Below are positions 1 through 5,423 of a DNA stretch of 5,706 nt, piece after piece. Source of the stretch: Pseudomonadota bacterium (GTDB lineage Bacteria; Pseudomonadota; Alphaproteobacteria; Rhizobiales; Rhizobiaceae); the NCBI GenBank assembly GCA_023387775.1, contig JAEWHN010000285.1, positions 1 to 5,706 of the forward strand, given 5' to 3'. The first letter of the stretch is position 1. Every line of letters starts with the position of its first letter. Position numbers and translations under genes: made by a program. Under the pieces are notes generated by a model. It ran no database searches. It saw nothing but the letters and a program-made list of their open reading frames with translations, and was not told the origin of the DNA.

Positions 1-1
1 G

Positions 2-997
2 ATGATCTCCGGCCGCGGCCTCGGCCACACCGGCGGCACGCTCGACAAGATGGATTCCATCCCCGGCTATGTCAGCCAGCCCGACAACAAGCTGTTCCGC
101 GATGCGGTGCTCAAGACTGGTTGCGCCATCATCGGCCAGACGGCGAACCTCGCGCCGGCCGACAAGCGGGTCTATTCGATCCGCGACGTGACGGCGACTG
201 TGGAGTCCATCCCGCTCATCACCGCCTCGATCCTGTCGAAGAAGTTGGCCGCGGGGCTGCAGTCGCTGGTGCTCGACGTCAAGGTCGGCAACGGCGCCTT
301 CATGGCCAAGAGCCGCGACGCGACCGCACTTGCGACCAGCCTGGTCGAGGTGGCGAACGGCGCCGGCCTGCCCACCTCGGCGCTGATCACCGACATGAGC
401 GAGCCGCTGGCCTCGGCCGCCGGCAATGCGGTGGAGGTGCAGAACGCGGTCGATTTCCTCACCGGGCGCTATCGCGACCGCCGGCTGGAAGTGGTCACGC
501 TGGCGCTGGCCGCCGAGATGCTGCAGCAGGCCGGCATCGCCGCCTCCAACCAGGAAGGCGAGCGGCGCGCACGGCAGGCGCTGGATAGCGGCGCTGCGGC
601 CGAAGTGTTTTCGCGCATGGTGGCCGCACTTGGCGGACCGACGGATTTTGTCGAAAACTGCGTGTCCTATCTGCCCAAGGCCAAGCTGGAAATCGCCGTG
701 AAGGCGCCGCGCGAAGGCTTCGTGACCAACATCGAAACCCGCGGCGTCGGCATGGCCGTCGTGGCGCTCGGCGGTGGCCGCACCAGGCCGGAAGACAGCG
801 TCGACCACACGGTGGGCATCACCCGGCTGCTGCCGGTGGGCGCTGAAGTGAGGGCCGGCGAGGCGCTGGCGCTGGTGCATGCGCGCCACGAGGCGGAGGC
901 CGAACGCGCGGCGGCTTCGGTGCTGGCCGCCTACACGCTGGGCGACGCGAAGCCGGCGCCGCGCAAGGCGGTGGTCAGGCGCATCGCGCCGCGCTGA
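2..997 (+). CDS. deoA: Thymidine phosphorylase, C-terminal three quarters (partial at left edge)
   Basis: The enzyme cleaves thymidine (and deoxyuridine) with phosphate to give the base and 2-deoxyribose-1-phosphate, in cytosolic pyrimidine salvage and catabolism. The frame is open at base 1 and stops with TGA at 995-997. The 331 visible residues begin at the family signature SGRGLGHTGGTLDKMD (fragment residues 3-18), where the usual final Glu is Asp. The first Met is internal, not a start. R61, S76 and K80 align with E. coli DeoA R171, S186 and K190, which bind phosphate and pyrimidine. That offset means about 110 N-terminal residues lie outside the window and the full length is about 441, close to E. 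coli's 440. VANGAG, TDMSEPL and AGNAVEV are typical family blocks. Residues from about 230 form the C-terminal PYNP_C domain, with the conserved GMAVVALGGGR stretch. No lesion is visible. It converges on the reductase gene. Other deo genes would lie to the left, unseen. Confidence 0.96.
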   Translation: MISGRGLGHTGGTLDKMDSIPGYVSQPDNKLFRDAVLKTGCAIIGQTANLAPADKRVYSIRDVTATVESIPLITASILSKKLAAGLQSLVLDVKVGNGAFMAKSRDATALATSLVEVANGAGLPTSALITDMSEPLASAAGNAVEVQNAVDFLTGRYRDRRLEVVTLALAAEMLQQAGIAASNQEGERRARQALDSGAAAEVFSRMVAALGGPTDFVENCVSYLPKAKLEIAVKAPREGFVTNIETRGVGMAVVALGGGRTRPEDSVDHTVGITRLLPVGAEVRAGEALALVHARHEAEAERAAASVLAAYTLGDAKPAPRKAVVRRIAPR

Positions 998-1057
998 AGC
1001 CAATGGAAGGGCAGGGCGCGGCGCATCGTTCGTGACGTGACAGCGCTTCCTGCGCCA

Positions 1058-1771
1058 TCAGCGCATGAACTGCCCGCCATTGACCGAAAGCACCTCGCCG
1101 GTGATGAAACCGGTCTCGTCGGACATCAGGAACGAGGCGGCGGAAGCGATGTCCTCCGGCGCGCCGATCCGGCCGACCGGAATGCGTGCGACCTCGGCAT
1201 CCCTGATGTCGGCGCGCATCGCGTCGGTCATGTCGGTGCGGACGAAGCCGGGCGCGATGCAGTTTGCCGTAATCCCCTTCGAGGCGTTCTCGAGCGCGAT
1301 GCTCTTGGTGAGCGCGATGAGACCGGCCTTGGCGGCCGCATAGTTCGCCTGGCCCGCCTGGCCGCGCAGCGCATTGATGGACGAGATGTTGACGATGCGC
1401 CCGAAGGAGCGCTCGCGCATGCCACCCAGCAGGGCGCGGCACAGATTGAACGGCCCGACCAGATTGACATCCAGAACGGCGCGGAAGTCGGCCGGGTCCA
1501 TGCGGTGGCAGATGGCGTCGCGCGTGATGCCGGCGTTGTTCACCAGCCCGCCCACCGGCCCGACCGCCTTTTCCACCTCGCCGACAGCCGCTGCCACGGC
1601 CTCGTAGTCGGCCACGTCCACAGTCTGGCGGAAAGCGAGATGCGGATGGTCCTCTTCGCCGAACATCCGGTCGAGGCCGGCAACCTTCCACCCGTCGCGG
1701 GCGAGACGCTGGGCTATGGCGGCGCCGATCCCGCGGCCGGCTCCGGTAACAATCACAACGTCAGGCTTCAT
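1058..1771 (-). CDS. FabG/PhaB-like short-chain dehydrogenase/reductase
   Basis: This is a complete 237-residue classical SDR, close to the usual 240-250. The Rossmann motif TGAGRGIG is at residues 9-16 and NNAG at 78-81. The catalytic tetrad is N103, S131, Y144 and K148, with the usual 13-residue Ser-Tyr spacing. The stretch GQAGQANYAAAKAG (137-150) and the NGGQFM tail resemble 3-oxoacyl-ACP reductases and acetoacetyl-CoA reductases, so a 3-ketoacyl thioester substrate is likely but unproven. D34, at the end of the second beta strand (VAGLD), is a position where an acid usually favours NAD(H) over NADP(H). The NADPH-using FabG and PhaB enzymes normally lack it, so this may be an NAD-linked catabolic enzyme. 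ATG 1771-1769 is the first possible start, because an in-frame TGA lies at 1777-1775. The best Shine-Dalgarno, AAGGAG at 1798-1793, is 21 bases away, which is unusually far. No phaA, acyl carrier protein or other fatty-acid gene is adjacent. Confidence 0.93.
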   Translation of the reverse strand: MKPDVVIVTGAGRGIGAAIAQRLARDGWKVAGLDRMFGEEDHPHLAFRQTVDVADYEAVAAAVGEVEKAVGPVGGLVNNAGITRDAICHRMDPADFRAVLDVNLVGPFNLCRALLGGMRERSFGRIVNISSINALRGQAGQANYAAAKAGLIALTKSIALENASKGITANCIAPGFVRTDMTDAMRADIRDAEVARIPVGRIGAPEDIASAASFLMSDETGFITGEVLSVNGGQFMR

Positions 1772-1798
1772 GCTTCACCATCGGTAACACTTCTCCTT
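1761..1798 (-). promoter_or_regulatory. Shine-Dalgarno plus six-codon leader ORF overlapping the reductase start
   Basis: On the minus strand AAGGAG (1798-1793) lies 11 bases before an ATG at 1781-1779 that opens a six-codon frame, MVKHEA, ending with TGA at 1763-1761. This frame overlaps the first codons of the reductase in another frame and ends 8 bases inside it. The reductase ATG itself is 21 bases from the same AAGGAG. The layout would suit translational coupling or reinitiation. It may equally be chance, with the reductase using a weak nearer site. Confidence 0.3.
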
Positions 1799-1801
1799 GG
1801 T

Positions 1802-1828
1802 CCGAGCGGCCGAACCAGGTCGGCTCGG
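1802..1828 (-). promoter_or_regulatory. Possible hairpin in the reductase leader
   Basis: GCCGA (1809-1813) pairs with TCGGC (1820-1824) around a six-base loop. The outer CCGA (1802-1805) pairs with TCGG (1825-1828) across a three-base bulge. The element lies 4 bases upstream of the AAGGAG site on the transcript side and has no T-run, so it does not look like a terminator. It could shape access to the ribosome site, but short GC hairpins are common in DNA of this composition. Confidence 0.2.
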
Positions 1829-1907
1829 CACGGCGTTCGGGTGCCGGTTTACCGTCACTCGGCCTTCACTGCCATCGCAATTCCCTGTGGAGCCTGTCAC
1901 GCCGCAT

Positions 1908-1930
1908 TGAAGCTTGGCCGCGCGGCTTCA
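1908..1930 (-). terminator. Weak hairpin at the end of the lipoprotein gene
   Basis: TGAAGC (1908-1913) and GCTTCA (1925-1930) form a 6-bp inverted repeat around an 11-base GC-rich loop. It includes the TGA stop codon of the lipoprotein gene. No T-run follows on the minus strand, so it would be at best a Rho-assisted or mRNA-stabilising structure. Confidence 0.2.
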
Positions 1931-2287
1931 CTGCGTCAGCCGCACCACGCAGTCCTTCGCGGCAATTTCCTGGTTCAGCGCGATGATTTCGCCCTTCACC
2001 TCTGCGATCTTCGCCTCTCGTTCCTGCGGGGACTTGATCATCGACTGAGTCATTCCGGTGAGTGCGCCGCTGATAACGTCGGCGCGAAAGCGCTCGTTCT
2101 GGGCGTCGATCAGCAGGTCACGGATCTGAACCTTGCGGTCGCGCTCGCTTATGAGCATCGGGCAGTCGAGATTTGCGAAGCGGCCGTCGTTCACTGTCTT
2201 GGCCTCGATCGCGCTGGGCGGCGTGGCGCAGCCGGCAAGGCTCCCGGCGACGGCAATGATCAGAATTTTGTGCAACGTGAATCGCAT
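1928..2287 (-). CDS. Small exported lipoprotein of unknown function
   Basis: This 119-residue protein starts with a short basic N-terminus (MRFTLHK) and a hydrophobic run. The lipobox LAGC follows, with the lipidated cysteine at residue 20, so it should be cleaved by signal peptidase II and anchored in the envelope. A +2 Ala gives no inner-membrane retention signal, so outer-membrane sorting is expected under enterobacterial rules. The mature chain of about 100 residues is mostly charged helix: roughly 45-70 and 86-112, separated by a small-residue stretch (71-85, VISGALTGMT). This suggests a helical hairpin. The only other cysteines, C42 and C113, sit near the two ends and could form a disulfide closing it. 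ATG 2287-2285 is the first possible start, with an in-frame TAG at 2296-2294. The ribosome site is weak (TAGGG, about 5 bases upstream). I do not recognise the family. The signal peptide and lipobox make it a credible gene. Confidence 0.82.
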   Translation of the reverse strand: MRFTLHKILIIAVAGSLAGCATPPSAIEAKTVNDGRFANLDCPMLISERDRKVQIRDLLIDAQNERFRADVISGALTGMTQSMIKSPQEREAKIAEVKGEIIALNQEIAAKDCVVRLTQ

Positions 2288-2335
2288 GGCGCCCTATGCC
2301 GGCAAGTTGCGGCGAGATTGCGCCCTTACTACAAG

Positions 2336-2351
2336 GATAACGACGGTGCCA
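2336..2351 (-). promoter_or_regulatory. Possible degenerate sigma-54-like promoter upstream of the lipoprotein gene
   Basis: On the minus strand a perfect -24 core, TGGCAC (2351-2346), is followed after five bases by TTATC (2340-2336), with the spacing of the sigma-54 consensus (TGGCAC-N5-TTGCW). The -12 part lacks the GC that sigma-54 promoters normally need. It lies about 49 bases upstream of the lipoprotein start, a reasonable distance. No enhancer-binding-protein site was recognised. The element is a candidate only. Confidence 0.15.
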
Positions 2352-2408
2352 GCACGATGCTGCCGCAAGTGCCGCAACCAATCACCACCCAGCGGCACAT
2401 GCCGGCCG

Positions 2409-2433
2409 AAAAATGGCCCCGCTGTCGGGGCCA
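2409..2433 (-). terminator. Rho-independent terminator of the secreted-protein gene
   Basis: TGGCCCC (2414-2420) and GGGGCCA (2427-2433) form a 7-bp GC-rich perfect stem with a six-base loop. Read on the minus strand, the stem is followed at once by five Ts (2413-2409). It lies about 60 bases past the stop of the secreted-protein gene (2492) and before the lipoprotein gene, so it separates the two transcription units. The plus strand has no T-run after the stem, so the element is unidirectional. Confidence 0.8.
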
Positions 2434-2491
2434 AACTTGGATTTGATCCTGTTTGATTTTCAGATGCCGCTGCACGTAAGGCGGCAAGCCG

Positions 2492-3046
2492 TCATTTGAT
2501 CTCCCAGGTCGTGTTGTGCGGAATGTCCATGGCGGTGTAGCCGCCTGGGCCGGCCAGTGCGGGCATGTTTATGCAGGCAAACGGCTCGCTGCCGGTGATG
2601 CCCTTGTATTTGCCCGTTCCGCCAGTGATGATGTGGGTGCCGCAATTCATGTCCGGCTGCGACTTGTCGAGGTCTCGTGTGTCGAAGGTCGAGAAGATCT
2701 TGTCTCCATCCTTGTCGGCCAGCACGCAAGCGCCATCGATGTATTTCTTCTCACCCGAAGCAACGCTTACCGCCGTGCAGTGCGCCGACATCTTGTCGAG
2801 CATCGCTTCGCCCTTCATGTTCTGCGTGGTCCCGACCGCCTCCAGCGCGGTGGCCGTTCCGAGCCCGGGTATGTCGATGTTCGTCAACGGCCGAAAGATG
2901 AAATGCGTAACGTAGGGTGTGGTCCCTTTCTTTTCGATCGAGGCTCCCAGCACAGCACCAGGAGACAAGGACAGCATTAGCACCGAGATGAGTGCCACTT
3001 TGACAGGGAGCATCGTCGCGGCGCATGTCACGATTGCGGGTTTCAT
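2492..3046 (-). CDS. Secreted four-cysteine protein, possibly allene-oxide-cyclase-like barrel
   Basis: This 184-residue protein has an N-terminal signal sequence: a charged start, a hydrophobic core at about 17-33, and likely cleavage near G34/A35. The mature part is about 150 residues and beta-rich. Exactly four cysteines (C90, C107, C135, C158) remain in the mature part, enough for two disulfides, which fits a periplasmic or secreted protein. The block GGTGKYKGITG (142-152) followed by a short acidic/aromatic strand resembles the G-T-G-x-Y-x-G-x-x-G motif of allene-oxide-cyclase/dirigent-like barrels. The DKDGDKIF loop (111-118) also fits bacterial hypotheticals I associate with that fold, so the fold is a guess and the function unknown. 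The start is well supported: GGAGG (3056-3052) ends five bases before ATG 3046-3044, and an in-frame TAG lies directly before the ATG. M12 would give a shorter signal peptide but has no ribosome site. The gene stands alone between a candidate promoter and a clear terminator. Confidence 0.85.
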   Translation of the reverse strand: MKPAIVTCAATMLPVKVALISVLMLSLSPGAVLGASIEKKGTTPYVTHFIFRPLTNIDIPGLGTATALEAVGTTQNMKGEAMLDKMSAHCTAVSVASGEKKYIDGACVLADKDGDKIFSTFDTRDLDKSQPDMNCGTHIITGGTGKYKGITGSEPFACINMPALAGPGGYTAMDIPHNTTWEIK

Positions 3047-3135
3047 CTATTCCTCCATGGGTAAGCGGCCGACCAAGCCGATGGCCTGCATCGCCGCCGG
3101 GTGAGGACGAATTGCCCGCGCCTTCAACGTGTCTG

Positions 3136-3165
3136 ATTATGCCGAGCGCCAGTTCCCCCGATCAA
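3136..3165 (-). promoter_or_regulatory. Candidate sigma-70 promoter of the secreted-protein gene
   Basis: On the minus strand a -35-like TTGATC (3165-3160) is followed after 18 bases by CATAAT (3141-3136), a 5/6 match to the -10 consensus. TTGACT (3171-3166) lies directly upstream and matches -35 better, but is too far away (24 bases). Transcription would start near 3129, giving a leader of roughly 80 bases. Confidence 0.4.
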
Positions 3166-3355
3166 AGTCAAGCGTACGGTAGGGATCCAACCCGATTGGC
3201 TTTGACTGCGCTTAGGACGAGACTGCATCTTCGATGGCCGATGCCTCGGACGCCTCCAAGCCCATGTCGCAGCCGACGCATGAGCAACTGTCTCGTGTAG
3301 CAAAATACCAGAATTTTCCGGGGTGAACCACGTTCCCGCGTCTCACTTGTGCGGC

Positions 3356-3373
3356 ATCAGGCTCGCTCCTGAT
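3356..3373 (-). terminator. Possible hairpin downstream of the antiporter gene
   Basis: ATCAGG (3356-3361) and CCTGAT (3368-3373) form a perfect 6-bp stem with a six-base loop, about 35 bases past the antiporter stop on the minus strand. There is no T-run after it, so it is not a canonical intrinsic terminator and could act with Rho or as an mRNA 3' end. Confidence 0.3.
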
Positions 3374-3408
3374 CCGACGGCAAGCGGCCTCCCGAGCGTG
3401 TCGCCGCG

Positions 3409-5091
3409 CTAGCGCGCGTCCGATCCGCGCCCCCGGTAGGTGCTGAGCCTGAGGTGCCCGATGACCTCGTCGATCTGCGCATCGGTTTCGCCCAGCGAGC
3501 GAAGAACCATGCCGCCCAGCAGCAGGCTCGACTCGATGGTTTCGGGCATGACGCTGCTGGCGCCGCGGCGCAGCAGCTCGTCCATGTTTTGCGCGTCTCG
3601 CGCCCGCAATATCACCGGCAGGTCGGGCAAATCCCTTCGGATCACCCTCAGGGCGGCAGCTGCCGCCGCGGGATCGTCGAGGGTGATCACGGCGGCTCGT
3701 GCCCGGCGCACCTTCGCGGCGTGCATGATCGCTTCTTGTGAAGCGTTTCCGAAGAACACGTGCAGCCCCCGGGCTCGCGCTGCGGCGACGTTGGCCGGGT
3801 CGAGGTCGACGGCGATCCAGGGAATGTGCCGTGCGTCGAGCATCTCGGCAATGGTGCGGCCCACGCGACCGAAGCCTGCAATGACGACATGGTTTTCATA
3901 GAGCTGCGCCTCGGCCGCCAGGGCGGCCGCGCCGCCAAGGCCCTTTTCTTCCAGCCAGGCCTGTGCTCGCTGGCCGAGCAGTCCCAAAAGCGGGGTCATC
4001 GCCATGGTGATCGCCACGACGGCCAGCAGAAACTGGCCTGCTGCGACCGGAAGAACTGCGGTTCCCATTGCAAGCGAGAACAGCACGAATGCGAATTCGC
4101 CACCCTGGGCGAGGTGAAGCCCGATATTCACGGAAAGGGGCAAGGGCAGCCGGAACAGCCGGCACAGGGCCGTCATGATTGCGGCCTTGGCAATGATCAG
4201 CAGCGCCGTGACAAGCAGGATCTCCGGCAGCCGAGGAATGATGGTCCGAAAATCGATCAGCATTCCTATGGAGACGAAGAACAGTCCGAGAAGCAGCCCG
4301 CGGGCAGGGCGAATATCGGCGTCGATCTGGTGGCGGTATTCGGTGCCGGCAAGCATCAACCCGGCGAGGAAGGCACCGAGCGCCATGGACAGTCCTCCCT
4401 GCATGGTGGCCCAGGCCGTGCCCAGAACAACCAGCAGGGTCGCGGCCGCGAACAGTTCGGGGCTGCGCGTGCCGGCGATCATGCGATAGAGCGGTCGCAG
4501 CAGCAGCCGGCCCGCCACCAGGATCAGGGCGAGGGCGGCCAGCGCCTTGACGGCGGCGACGAGGAGGGCTTGAGCCAGTGCATCCGGCTCGCTCCCGAGT
4601 GCCGTCACGATTGCCAGGCCGGGCACCACCGCCAGGTCCTGGAGCAGAAGCACGGACAGCGAAACGCGACCGAAGTGGGTGGAAAGCTCGCCCCTTTCCA
4701 GAAGAAGCTGAAGAACGAATGCCGTCGAGGACAGCGCCAAGGCTCCGCCCACTACTGCGGCCTGGCCCCAGTCGGCGCCCAGGAGCAGCGCGCCTCCGGC
4801 AAGGACCGCGCCGGTTATCGCCACCTGGGCCACGCCGAGGCCGAAGACATAGCGCGCCATCACCCGAAGTCTTTCCAGCGACAGCTCGAGGCCGATCGCA
4901 AACAGCATGAAGACGACGCCGAGCTCGGCCAGTTCATGCGTGCCTTCGACTTCGCGCACGAGCGCCAGCCCGTGAGGGCCGATGACCACGCCCGCGACCA
5001 GGTATCCGATGACGGCATTGACGCCGAAGCGTCGAAAGAGGGGCACGACGACAATTGCCGCAAGCAGGAAGACGATCGCGTCGCGCAGCAT
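3409..5091 (-). CDS. Kef-type CPA2 monovalent cation:proton antiporter with RCK domain
   Basis: This inner-membrane protein probably exchanges K+ (or Na+) for protons, as in KefB/KefC. From ATG 5091-5089 it is 560 residues, slightly under E. coli KefB/KefC (about 600-620). Residues about 4-375 are hydrophobic with roughly 12-13 membrane segments. Family motifs include GYLVAGVVIGPHG (29-41), SSTA (121-124), the QD pair 151-152 in LLLQDLAVVP, H254 through D259 followed by GLLLGLFF (265-272) and GM 276-277, and QGGEFAFV (329-336). A cytosolic RCK/TrkA-N domain follows from about 399. It has GFGRVG (406-411) and D429 closing the second beta strand, typical of NAD(H) binding. There is no TrkA-C domain. 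The frame stays open for 72 more codons, to an ATG at 5307. That extension is polar, unlike the family, and crosses the likely promoter, so I prefer 5091, which sits at the first membrane helix. No strong ribosome site precedes it. No KefF/KefG-type partner is adjacent. A LysR-type gene is divergent. Confidence 0.92.
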   Translation of the reverse strand: MLRDAIVFLLAAIVVVPLFRRFGVNAVIGYLVAGVVIGPHGLALVREVEGTHELAELGVVFMLFAIGLELSLERLRVMARYVFGLGVAQVAITGAVLAGGALLLGADWGQAAVVGGALALSSTAFVLQLLLERGELSTHFGRVSLSVLLLQDLAVVPGLAIVTALGSEPDALAQALLVAAVKALAALALILVAGRLLLRPLYRMIAGTRSPELFAAATLLVVLGTAWATMQGGLSMALGAFLAGLMLAGTEYRHQIDADIRPARGLLLGLFFVSIGMLIDFRTIIPRLPEILLVTALLIIAKAAIMTALCRLFRLPLPLSVNIGLHLAQGGEFAFVLFSLAMGTAVLPVAAGQFLLAVVAITMAMTPLLGLLGQRAQAWLEEKGLGGAAALAAEAQLYENHVVIAGFGRVGRTIAEMLDARHIPWIAVDLDPANVAAARARGLHVFFGNASQEAIMHAAKVRRARAAVITLDDPAAAAAALRVIRRDLPDLPVILRARDAQNMDELLRRGASSVMPETIESSLLLGGMVLRSLGETDAQIDEVIGHLRLSTYRGRGSDAR

Positions 5092-5110
5092 CGAGGAACC
5101 GAATCCGTTT

Positions 5111-5129
5111 AGCCGTCCTGGCTTTTTTT
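5111..5129 (+). terminator. Short hairpin followed by T7, plus strand, in the antiporter leader
   Basis: AGCC (5111-5114) pairs with GGCT (5120-5123), extended to five pairs by a G-T wobble. A run of seven Ts, 5123-5129, follows on the plus strand. The form is that of a weak intrinsic terminator pointing toward the LysR-type gene. It would stop antisense transcripts coming out of the antiporter gene. The stem is short, so function is doubtful. Confidence 0.25.
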
Positions 5130-5151
5130 GCCTTCTACACCTAATTTCCTG

Positions 5152-5229
5152 GCAGTTTCCGGGCCAAAATGACGGGCAGCCCTTACTGCAAGCAGTTTGT
5201 ATAGAACTCTCCGAAGCCACTGCAGGCAA
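5152..5229. repeat. Operator-like cluster of ACTGC/GCAGT half-sites
   Basis: GCAGT occurs at 5152-5156 and 5192-5196, and its complement ACTGC at 5185-5189 and 5219-5223. The middle two form the palindrome ACTGC-AA-GCAGT (5185-5196). ACTGCAAGCA (5185) and ACTGCAGGCA (5219) match at 9 of 10 positions and start 34 bases apart, about three helical turns. A fifth copy, GCAGT, is at 5413-5417 just before the LysR-type start. The cluster brackets a candidate antiporter promoter. The binder is unknown, and the divergent LysR-type protein is the natural suspect. Confidence 0.35.
5200..5229 (-). promoter_or_regulatory. Candidate antiporter promoter
   Basis: On the minus strand TTGCCT (5229-5224) lies 18 bases before TCTATA (5205-5200), with an overlapping TATACA (5203-5198) as an alternative -10. 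Matches to consensus are partial. The -35 overlaps one ACTGCA copy and the other lies just beyond the -10, an arrangement typical of a regulated promoter. The leader would be about 100 bases. Confidence 0.25.
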
Positions 5230-5300
5230 CGGTGCGGAGCGCTCGCTGTCATTCGTAACATCCCCATGGTCTGGTTCAAAATCAATGGCCCGCCCGGCGC

Positions 5301-5329
5301 TTGACATCCTGGACGATGTGCCTTGCCAT
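5301..5329 (+). promoter_or_regulatory. Candidate promoter of the LysR-type gene
   Basis: A perfect TTGACA (5301-5306), preceded by C as in the alphaproteobacterial CTTGAC preference, is followed after 17 bases by TGCCAT (5324-5329), a 3/6 match to -10. Transcription would begin about 90 bases before the start codon at 5424. Confidence 0.35.
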
Positions 5330-5423
5330 GCGGCCGGCTGCGCCGGGATTGTCTTGATGCTTTGGAATTGCGACCGCCACGACCTGCCGTTCGATCTTTT
5401 GCGTCTGACAAGGCAGTGACTTC

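Larger units (their letters stand above)
3047..3408. other. Intergenic region between the antiporter and secreted-protein genes
   Basis: These 362 bases lie downstream of the antiporter stop and upstream of the secreted-protein start, both on the minus strand. They hold the secreted-protein ribosome site (3052-3056), a candidate sigma-70 promoter (3136-3165) and a possible hairpin after the antiporter (3356-3373). A small AT-rich patch with AAAAT/ATTTT arms lies near 3302-3317. Short open frames here, such as a minus-strand 37-codon frame, lack ribosome sites and recognisable products. I see no gene. Confidence 0.7.
5092..5423. other. Divergent regulatory region between the antiporter and the LysR-type gene
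   Basis: These 332 bases separate two genes transcribed outward. They contain a candidate promoter for each gene, a cluster of ACTGC/GCAGT half-sites at 5152-5223, and a short hairpin plus T7 tract at 5111-5129. TTTCCTGG (5145-5152) and TTTCCGGG (5156-5163) form an 11-base-spaced direct near-repeat. Minus-strand open frames across this stretch are read as chance extension in GC-rich DNA. I see no further gene. Confidence 0.7.

Noticed and set aside
998..1057. Bidirectional terminator between the convergent deoA and reductase genes
   Set aside because: Only scattered short complementary pieces (for example GGCGCA/TGCGCC with a 25-base loop) and no T-runs, so no terminator can be supported.
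1037..2446. 469-codon plus-strand open frame over the reductase and lipoprotein genes
   Set aside because: It is antisense to two well-supported genes, its product is low-complexity and matches no family, and it is explained by high GC content.
3181..3294. Short minus-strand frames (about 37 and 17 codons) in the gap between the antiporter and secreted-protein genes
   Set aside because: No Shine-Dalgarno and no recognisable product. They are expected by chance.
3760..5112. 450-codon plus-strand open frame opposite the antiporter
   Set aside because: Its product is rich in Gln, Gly, Arg and His, as expected for the reverse complement of a hydrophobic membrane gene. The minus strand carries clear Kef motifs.
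5123..5129. Programmed frameshift site (A7 on the minus strand) joining an upstream frame to the antiporter
   Set aside because: The antiporter frame is already open through this point, and the upstream stretch does not look coding, so no frameshift is needed.
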